Of a stretch of 64,000 nucleotides of DNA, positions 57,501 through 64,000 are shown piece after piece. Numbering within the stretch: position 1 is the stretch's first letter; the number at the start of each line of letters is the position of its first letter. The position numbers were made by a program, and so were the translations under genes. A model generated the notes under the pieces. It was given only the letters and a program-made list of their open reading frames with translations. It was not told where the DNA came from and did no database searches. The stretch covers positions 62,001 to 126,000 of the forward strand of contig NMRA01000047.1 of NCBI GenBank assembly GCA_002633005.1. Direction: 5' to 3'. The DNA is from Phoronis australis. Lineage: Eukaryota; Phoronida; Phoronidae.

Positions 57501-60500
57501 TTCAACCCCTCAGTGCAGTTCAAGTTCTTTCCCCGTCAATCACTGTGCGCGGATTCTACTGCATGACTACACCTTATTTTTAACGTGGGTGCGTCACTGA
57601 GTCACAACGTGTCCAGCCTTTGCAGTGTGCACGGGAATGGCAAGCAAACGATTCGGTCTAGAAGAACCTAAATTCATTGCACAATACTGGGAACTACAAG
57701 CATCAACGAAGTGCAAAGACAATCTTTCCAAATTTATGAGCAATGACTTGAACTTCTTTTTTGATCTACGGTTTGTAAATTTTTGAATTTCATTAGTCTA
57801 GTTTTTAATTCAATAAAGCATTTAGAGCTGCCCGACATTCAAGAAATACCCCTGTTATCGTTTAGGGTCCTTCTTTGCGATATGGTGGTCTGATGATGGA
57901 TCGAATTTTTGCCTTCAGGCTTCAACTAAGTTCAGTGACGCATCGCCATTTCTTACAAGACAGCTTCTGTGCTGTGCACGAATGTTTTGTGTTTTTGATG
58001 AATTTGGAATCTCAACTTCCCCTCATGAGTAGTTGGTAGTGTCATGCCGGAGGTGTACAGAAGGCGCAGTACTGAAAAAAGTGAGGGCTAAAGCCCCCTC
58101 AGCCCCCCTGTAGTGCACCGCCTATGGACCACTGGAAAACTTGGACTGAATTAATACGCTCCGAAAAACTTTTGCTTCACAAATTTTCTCGAATTTTCGA
58201 AATACATGTATGAATGATTAAGTGCACATTTTCAAGGGCACTTAGACGACCTATGCTGCAAAAACGGAGACCCTAACAACAATTGTCCTGGCCAGGGCCC
58301 TCAAATGGTAAGCCATACACTGATACCGAGTTGTCAATGTTCTCTTGAATTTTCGCTCTGATCAGTATTCGAAGTCTTTCTTTTTTGTCTTTCCCCAGCC
58401 CCACACCTTTGTCGGTTGCCATGGTTTGACCCTGAGGCATGCAATTTTTTTGGGGTGGCACTCGCCCTCCCCCCGCTTACTAAGGTCCTGATGCAAGGAG
58501 TCCATCGTTGGTCCAAGGTCAATGTTGTGTTTCAACACGCATTCGTTGTATAGCTTGAGCATTAAATTAAAGGTTTAAGAAATACAGTATCAGTTTTGCG
58601 CGTTTAAAGGCGAAGGCAACCTTTTTCATGTCATTTTTAGCAAAAATAAGGTTCGTTAATTATCCCAGACATATTTTTCACTTATTTACTGCTTTTCGTA
58701 ATTTAATTGATTACTCGTTGTCTACTCCGGAAGTGACGTTTTGGGAGACAAGAATTTCGCGCCAATTTCTTTTCATATAGTCTGACTGAGAGCAGTCGAG
58801 TCAGTCATTGTTCTACCTCGGTTGTGATAAGTTCGGTCGTCGTTTGCTTTTGCTTAGGAGTCAGTCAACATGCCACGCTGTTGCTGCGTACTGGGGTGTA
58901 CTCATTATTGTCTCACGTACAGAGTAAGAACTGTCCCACTTGCCTGAGTGTCCCGCGACACACTCCCACTGAAGAGTGATCTGAGCACCCAAGTTGCTTG
59001 CATCCCGCCGTGTGACTCCCTCGCCACACACCTGGCACCTTCCAAATAGCTCCAATACAAGTCCACAATAAACTTATCAAACTTAGGCTCACCGATCTGT
59101 TCATTGGATGACGAACTGTCCTCTTCACTGGGTGTCGAACTGGGCCTGTATTCACTCCCACTACTCAACATCGCTGCAGGACTGCTTACAGGCTCTGGGC
59201 TCAGAGACAACAGCACAGGGCGAATCACTGCTAGTTTCCGAAATTGCACGCAATGGGGTACGTTCGGAGGCACGGGTGACAGCAGATGAAGTGCCTCCAG
59301 TCAGTGTATATAGTGGCCACAGCTCCCAAGGCTTCTCGCTTCAAAAACGCACTTCTCGGGGTTGGCGACGGGGCACTGCCGGGAATCGACAGCGACGGTA
59401 TGGTACCCTTCTTAAGGCGTTGTTTTGCAGGGACCTTCATCAATTCAGCGTGCATATCTGTCATAATCTGACGGCAGACAATGCTTGCCACACACTCGGT
59501 AACCCTCCACTGCTTTGTACGTTGCGTGGACGGGTAACTCTGCGTTCTTCACATGAACGAGCTAGCCAAGTACGCGAAGTGTGTCATCCTTCGGAAAGCG
59601 ACGCAAGGTACCCAAAGCGCGTGTGAGACGTGGCATGTTGACTGACTTGTAAACAAAAGCAAACGACGACCGAACTGATCACAACCGAGGTAGAACAATG
59701 ACTCACTCGACAGCTCTCACAGTCAGACTATAATGAAAAGAAATTGGCGCGAAACTCTTGCCTCCCCAAACGTCACTTCCGGAGTAGATGACGAGAAATT
59801 AATCAAATTACGAAAAGTTGCAATTAAGTGAAAAATGTGTCTGGGATAATCAACGAACCTTATTTGTACTAAAAGTGACATGAAAAAAGGAAGCTTTCAC
59901 CTTTAATTGTGCGTGTAAAAGGGTTTATAGATTCGTACTGAATTTGTTGCTGCAACTTGTCTCATGGGCCTGTATCCGGCACGTGACCACAAATGTGGAC
60001 ACTAATTCGGCTATTGCGCAAGTCGAATGTAGCAAGGTGGCCAGTGAAAATGTAAAGCAGTGACAACTCGCATTTCTAGTCTCTTATTATGAAAACCATT
60101 GAAGACAATTACCAGCACCTGCAAACAAGAATTTTGAAGTATGGAGAATTTCAACAGGAGTTAGTTGTATACTTAGTCGCGAAGCTACCGACATTCCAGC
60201 CACGGTTACTGCCGGTCCTTTGAAGCAATTATAGCACATATATACGAATTTTTAAGAATGGCAAGGGTGCGTTTTGTGTTGACGGAAATGTCCATGGCGT
60301 CAAGGAATTTGAGGCATTTAATGATGAACAACACCTAGCAAAACTAACTTCCAAGTATGCATACTGTGGCGGAATTAAGAAATACGATTATGGCAGTGCT
60401 AACTGTAGCAGAACCACAAAGTGTGCTAAAATGGTAGAAAATTAGGCATAACATTTTTGTAGCCTGAGCAGATAAAAGGTTGATTGGCGCAAGAGAAGGC

Positions 60501-62204
60501 CGATGTCTTCAATGCTCAGAAAAATTTCGGCAGGCAAGAGACTTGCCAAGAAAACGACACAGTTGAGTCCGGGCATTCTAAAGGAAGAACTGCAGCCAAT
60601 TCCAATTATTCGGTGCAACTTCTCTCACCCGACAGTGTTGTTTCACGATACCGCAACCTCAAACAGCGTCAAAGAAACGAAACGCGGAGGATGAGATATT
60701 ACAGAGTATTAATATTTATTCTTGGATACAGGTGTCCACCTCAAAATTAATTTCCCACGGCCATTCTTTATGCCAATAGCAATGTTTTCGTCAACTGAAG
60801 AACAGGAATCATAGACATCCCGCACGCTCCGTCTATGGTTCTGACACTTCAAACTTTTGTCAACACGACATGTAGCCGCAGAAAGTTTGATGTTGACCTC
60901 ATTCTAATCTCTGCAATCCACTGTCAGGGGACGAAAACAATTCAAAGTCCGCTCCTCGAAATAGGGCTTGCTTAGCTGGAATTCAGAACTGCGGTCATGA
61001 GAGTGTTTTCACCTCCTGATTGCGAAGCGATCGAGTGGTATCTTCATCAGCGCGTGCTCTCAGTGGGAGGTCACCGCTTTATCCACTCAAGCGCTCGACC
61101 AACAACTGACGAGAGCCTCGGAACTCCCACATGCAAATTTGATATGCAAATGAGGGAGTACTTGACTACTGCGCCATCTATACATCGACGGAAAAGCTTA
61201 AATACCCGTGACTGCGTGTGGGAAGTTGCGATTGAGTGCTCTGAAGTCGATATTTTTAAAGTACAATTACACCACTGTATAAGGTTGCAAAGTGAGTTTT
61301 TTGATATCCTTCTATAGAAAAAGCTTTAATCTCTCTGATAAAATCATCTGTTTCCTTTTAAACGAAACTTAAGTCCTGAAATTAGACCGGGGAAGGAGGC
61401 CAAAAACGGCGGTTTAGCTAGTTGTCCCTTCCTGGTTATCTCTTCCTGGTTAAATGTACATGTAGGCCTACAGTCTCGTCTATAAGGTCCTACACATTAA
61501 GTCATACATGTATATCAGGATACAGTCACGTGGTTTCAGAACGATCACTATACGACATGTCGACTTCATAAATAAGTAAACCAGCTCCGATTTCCAATGA
61601 GGTTTTCCTAGTGAGTAATTTCACATTTCACTGCTGCGTAACTTACATCAAGATGTCGTTAGGCACGTCTCATAATTTATTGTACATGTACAGGATGAAT
61701 TTGCGGTTTTCACTGTCAATTTTACAAATATCAAAATCGTTTAGAATAACGCTAGTACATGGGAACTTTATTTTTGTAAGATTACTTATGAGATATTTTT
61801 ATGGAAGCAATATCACGAAATAGCAACTGTTTGTAGCTTTTGGTAAGCACACTTTCGTTTCTTTCACTTCGGTATTTATTTTATGCAGGATAAGAACAAC
61901 ATATGGCGTCATCGATTCTACACATCCGCCAGACGCAGAAGGAGACCCTGGAACGGTACGGTACTTCAACACTACCGAGTTCATCTCAGGGATCTCCCTT
62001 TGCTGGAATAATGTTTTAAAAGTTTTCACCGATATAAACCCGATGACGTCACTGGATCACGCCTCAGTCGATTGCGACAATGTTGGTACGCCCGAATTTT
62101 TGTCAAGTCCTGGGAAGGTGCTACGCTACATTTCAGGATACTATGGACTAACAGAGGGCACTCAGTACAATGTTTTGAAACATATCGTTTTTCACTTTTG
62201 TTAA
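54547..62204 (+). CDS. Secreted PAN/apple plus jacalin-like lectin protein, 3 exons
   Basis: Exons are 54547-54853, 54996-55137 and 61889-62204, totalling 765 nt for 254 aa. The junction codons fit: phase 1 (G|AA, Glu) and phase 2 (GG|G, Gly). Exon 1 has a signal peptide (MACIFVIIALYTMTPAAGVRA; ATG 54547 or 54565) and a PAN/apple-like module with Cys in KSDCS, LLHCSAECTASENCYGFSF and QKCLHHC. Exons 2-3 read NKITWWTRDQAIVG joined to IRTTYGV, and later VLRYISGYYG...LKHIVFHF. These match the order of jacalin/ZG16-type beta-prism lectins (I..I.vw...IvGIr.rYG, then ItGyyG...SLtF). Secreted carbohydrate binding, perhaps mucosal or immune, is inferred. The ~6.75 kb second intron carries a transposon and repeats, so another exon or a separate gene inside it cannot be excluded. 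Confidence 0.7.
55580..55900 (+). repeat. Dispersed ~300-bp repeat, copy C
   Basis: Contains AACTTTTAGATGCTATGTTT, TACGCACTCTTCTCCAAAAT and later AACATTGTTTTGCAACGGTA with GGTGCCCAAACTTA, in the order of copies A and B. It lies in the large intron of the PAN-jacalin gene. Confidence 0.5.
57101..57256. repeat. 52-bp minisatellite, 3 units
   Basis: CATGCGCAATTCGAC.AACTA starts at 57101, 57153 and 57205, exactly 52 bp apart; a fourth start is cut off at 57257. The units differ by only a few bases. Confidence 0.95.
57637..57786 (+). CDS. Small ORF of 49 codons, unrecognised
   Basis: ATG 57637 starts MASKRFGLEEPKFIAQYWEL and ends at TGA 57784-57786. Composition is balanced and protein-like. It lies in the PAN-jacalin intron with no evident promoter. 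It could be a transposon remnant, a first exon (a donor-like GGTTTGTAAAT is near its end) or chance. Confidence 0.18.
   Translation: MASKRFGLEEPKFIAQYWELQASTKCKDNLSKFMSNDLNFFFDLRFVNF
58270..58562 (-). pseudogene. Minus-strand coding-like remnant with a frameshift
   Basis: On the minus strand a frame from 58562 (MLKLYNECVLKHNIDLGPTM ... GECHPKKIAC) appears to continue in another frame after a C/A homopolymer near 58445, reading GQTMATDKGVGLGKDKKERL and ending before TGA at ~58273. Joined, it would be about 95 residues. I do not recognise it. It ends just outside the left boundary of the transposon at 58604, so it belongs to an older element or host sequence. Confidence 0.25.
58608..58879 (+). 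repeat. Left terminal inverted repeat of the Kolobok-like element
   Basis: Pairs with 59628-59902 reversed. Its inner end reaches CAGTCAACATGCCACG, so it carries a start codon (58870) followed by MPRCCCVLGCTH, a THAP-type N-terminus with its Cys pair. Confidence 0.75.
58880..59636 (-). pseudogene. Broken THAP-domain transposase fragment
   Basis: The minus-strand ATG at 59636 begins MPR, followed by RRFPKDDTLRVLG and then a stop. The adjacent frame continues with RVTRPRNVQ and RVCGKHCLPSDYDR (THAP C-x2-H; Cys replaces the usual Phe), then RLKKGTIPSLSIP, the usual THAP exit. Further on is a Ser/Pro-rich linker, then EPKFDKFIV and, in another frame, CQVCGEGVTRRDASNLGAQI with WECVAGHSGKW, a Cys/His module like that N-terminal to Kolobok-type DDE domains. 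Several indels break the frame, and the DDE domain is absent. The N-terminal Cys pair seems deleted here but is kept in the left arm. Confidence 0.65.
59628..59902 (-). repeat. Right terminal inverted repeat of the Kolobok-like element
   Basis: Reverse-complement partner of 58608-58879. It contains the transposase 5' leader and ATG (59636-59634). Confidence 0.75.
60089..60445 (+). CDS. Coding-like frame interrupted by one in-frame TGA
   Basis: ATG 60089 opens MKTIEDNYQHLQTRILKYGE and runs 44 codons to TGA 60221-60223. The same frame then continues for 73 codons with RIFKNGKGAFCVDGNVHGVK, KYAYCGGIKKYDYGSANCSR and KCAKMVEN to TAG 60443-60445. The second half is Cys/Gly/Tyr-rich and looks like a real extracellular or zinc-binding segment. 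An acceptor-like CATTTCTAG precedes the ATG, and a weaker one (CCTTTGAAG) ends at 60225. The two halves may be separate exons, or a pseudogene with one nonsense change. Family unknown. It lies in the large PAN-jacalin intron. Confidence 0.3.
60484..60990 (+). other. Unassigned sequence with overlapping frames
   Basis: Two overlapping + frames (60484-60750 and 60503-60694) are basic and protein-like (for example MLRKISAGKRLAKKTTQLSP) but unrecognised. I make no gene call. Confidence 0.2.
61131..61151. promoter_or_regulatory. Paired octamer motifs ATGCAAAT
   Basis: ATGCAAAT occurs at 61131-61138 and 61144-61151, 13 bp apart. This is the POU/Oct-binding octamer found in snRNA, histone and other promoters. 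A TTAAATAC stretch lies ~48 bp further on. The same ATATGCAAATGAGG string recurs near 56760, so it may instead belong to a repeat. Confidence 0.35.
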
Positions 62205-62595
62205 TAAGCCAATCGCCCCACACAGGAAGGTCGGTTTGTTGGTTTCATTAGAAGTTTCTCAGACATGTTTGATTCTGTAGATGGAAGGGAATTAGGCTAT
62301 TTCTGAAAAATTAATTACGGGTTTCTAACACCGAACTCTCAAAAAGTCAAGACGATTGCGTGTTGCGGAAAACTGTTGATTTCTGGTGAAATTGGCCAGT
62401 GACAGGAGTTTTGTCAAGATCGTTGAAAATTCTCACCTGTTGAGTCAATTTGATTCACTTGTCCTTTGCTGAAGGATATGACCAAAGTCAAAAGCCTCCG
62501 CCATTGCGTGTACATTTACACCAAAAAAACATTCACCAAACTGGTTTCAGAACATGGCATAACAGTCTAAACTATATACCAGGTCTCGACTGCAG

Positions 62596-62720
62596 ATGTT
62601 AATGCAGACGATATCACGTCACAGTATCCTGCAAAAACTAAGAAAACAACAGACCGAGCAACAGATTCCTGCTGCCCGAAATGCTGGATGGAAGATGAAA
62701 CACCAGAACACCATGTCTGA
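62596..62720 (+). CDS. Candidate terminal exon with a CCPKC motif
   Basis: After an acceptor-like CTCGACTGCAG (AG at 62594-62595), a frame from 62598 reads VNADDITSQYPAKTKKTTDR, then SCCPKCWMEDETPEHHV, ending at TGA 62718-62720. It lies about 390 bp past the PAN-jacalin stop and could be an alternative last exon or another gene's end. Its entry phase needs one base from the previous exon. Unrecognised. Confidence 0.25.
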
Positions 62721-62729
62721 CGGTGTTTC

Positions 62730-64000
62730 ACTTACCAAAGCATTACAAAAGAATACTTTGGAAGTAAAACAGTGTCGGTGAAAACATTAAGACACTTGCA
62801 AAATTAAGCAGACTGTGGAGTATTAGCAGTGAAATTTAAGCACAGTGTCTGTTGCAATGAGCCTGTAGAATGCTTAAGTAACGCGTCGGCCTTTTTGATT
62901 TGCGGCATGTTTTTCCTCGCAAAACTCTGACAACAGTGTCCCATTATATTTTCATTAAGTTTCATTAGATAACCAAGTAAGTGATTACATAACAAAAACA
63001 AGTCCTTACAGACATGTATCACCGGTTGTATGTAGTACATCTATAGCTGACTAAGCCACATTCGTACTTTTCACACACGAAACCAGCCTGTCCCGTTATT
63101 ATCAAATTATTGAGCTATGTTATTGACAACACTCTGGTATCAAATACTGCACTATTGACTAACTTCTATTTAACTACTGCAAACTGACTAGTGACTATTG
63201 TCTGTGTATAGCTTTGTAGACGCAAGAAACTCGCTAAGGAAGCTACTTGTCATCACGCTTTTTTCTTGTAACAGATGGCGATATCTCTGGATGTCTTGCG
63301 TGCTTTTGCGTTTTCCCGAGATTCTCGCGTCTAAAGAACGCACGCCAGAGTACTATTGATGGACGCTGATTCTGTAGCTTAAAGCTATTGGAACTTGATC
63401 TGAGTCTTTGATTTAGGGCTAGAAGTGTACTCATGGCATTACATCAACAGCAAATAAAAGGTTTACATGTGGCCTTCAAGTTACCAATTTCGTTACCATG
63501 CACCCCAAAATACCCCAGGAAAGCTGAAATTGTCTCTATGCAAGTGCTAATTTCGTTCACTGGCAAATATGCACTAACGTTTTAAGGCAAGTGCTCAATA
63601 TAATGAAGTCCCTTAAGACCTCATTAATCCCCGACATCCTCAAGTTTTACCCACTTGTTAAAATAGCCGGTCAGACGGGGCATAAATTGGCCAGTTATCT
63701 CATTTTCATCCACTTTTGATGAAAACGTTTTCGGAATTGTTCTTTCATAACAAACACTGATTTTATTTTGCTGAGTCCTCTTCAGAAAGCCTACTATGAG
63801 TTAAGGTCTTCCAACTTTTAACTCAGATATTGGGCACAGTATTTTTGATCTCATTGTGAATAGTTTGCAAGTACGACTTTACGACTATGTAAGACCTTGT
63901 CGACAAACCTGTGTTTCTATATAAATATCTACAAAAAATATTTTAGCTCAATTGAAGTATATATTCTCTGAACTTAGGAAGTATGAAGATTCTGTTTTTT
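62730..64000. other. Intergenic; no gene recognised
   Basis: Frames of 78 codons or fewer (62804-63040 -, 63243-63434 -) without domains. No repeat structure was noted up to the right edge. Confidence 0.35.

Larger units (their letters stand above)
58604..59906 (-). mobile_element. Kolobok-like DNA transposon with THAP domain and TTAA target duplication
   Basis: TTAA at 58604-58607 and 59903-59906 brackets a ~1.3-kb element. Its terminal inverted repeats begin AGGCGAAGGC (left) and AGGTGAAAGC (right, reversed). The arms extend ~270 bp inward with good conservation, including TCGCGCCAATTTCTTTTCAT and ATTGTTCTACCTCGGTTGTG. TTAA duplications occur with piggyBac and Kolobok; a THAP-encoding frame inside favours Kolobok. 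The catalytic domain is missing, so this is a non-autonomous or deleted copy. It sits in the large intron of the PAN-jacalin gene. Confidence 0.7.

Noticed and set aside
58861-59626. Several + and - ORFs of 60-170 codons
   Set aside because: They are shadows of the broken THAP transposase within the TTAA element.

Overview
This is a draft assembly of animal nuclear DNA. It contains spliced genes with GT/AG introns in consistent phase, AATAAA signals, many tandem and inverted repeats, two N-gaps (10720-10784, 42463-42587) and two isolated Ns. The very long LRR-Ig receptor, a PAN/jacalin-type secreted lectin and Penelope-like retroelements suggest a marine invertebrate. A deuterostome such as a lancelet or acorn worm is my best guess. 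That is an inference, because nothing in the window fixes the species. No bacterial-style operon, CRISPR array or rRNA is visible.

Three genes are well supported, all on the + strand. (1) 3857-6718 is an intronless receptor-like gene: signal peptide, about 26 leucine-rich repeats, LRRCT, one Ig domain, a TM helix and a short tail ending in a PDZ ligand. The frame stays open for 36 codons past its stop. (2) 15646-20181 is a five-exon gene of 453 aa with a helical F-BAR/BAR-like N-half and an acidic disordered C-half; all four introns keep phase. (3) 54547-62204 is a three-exon secreted protein with a PAN/apple domain plus a jacalin-like lectin domain. It is split by a ~6.75 kb intron that holds a THAP-encoding TTAA transposon and several repeats.

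Weaker gene pieces: a minus-strand signal-peptide exon at the left edge (212-458), a lone exon beside the first gap (10524-10692), a terminal exon beside the second gap (42632-42753), an N-myristoylation-type first exon (43072-43201), and some unrecognised coding-like stretches in 57.6-62.7 kb.

Much of the rest is repeat-derived. There are two Penelope-like copies with inverted terminal arms (1288-2116 and ~12.1-14.0 kb) and a Kolobok-like element with ~270-bp TIRs and TTAA duplications (58604-59906). Foldback or MITE-like elements lie at 27.2-27.9, 45.6-46.3, 50.5-50.9 and 51.3-52.8 kb. Two arrays have a clear 11-12 bp period (21.67-21.87 and 22.87-23.04 kb). There are 20-, 52- and ~63-bp minisatellites, simple repeats, and two direct duplications that abut N characters and may be uncollapsed haplotypes. 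The stretch 29.6-42.4 kb is largely featureless to me.
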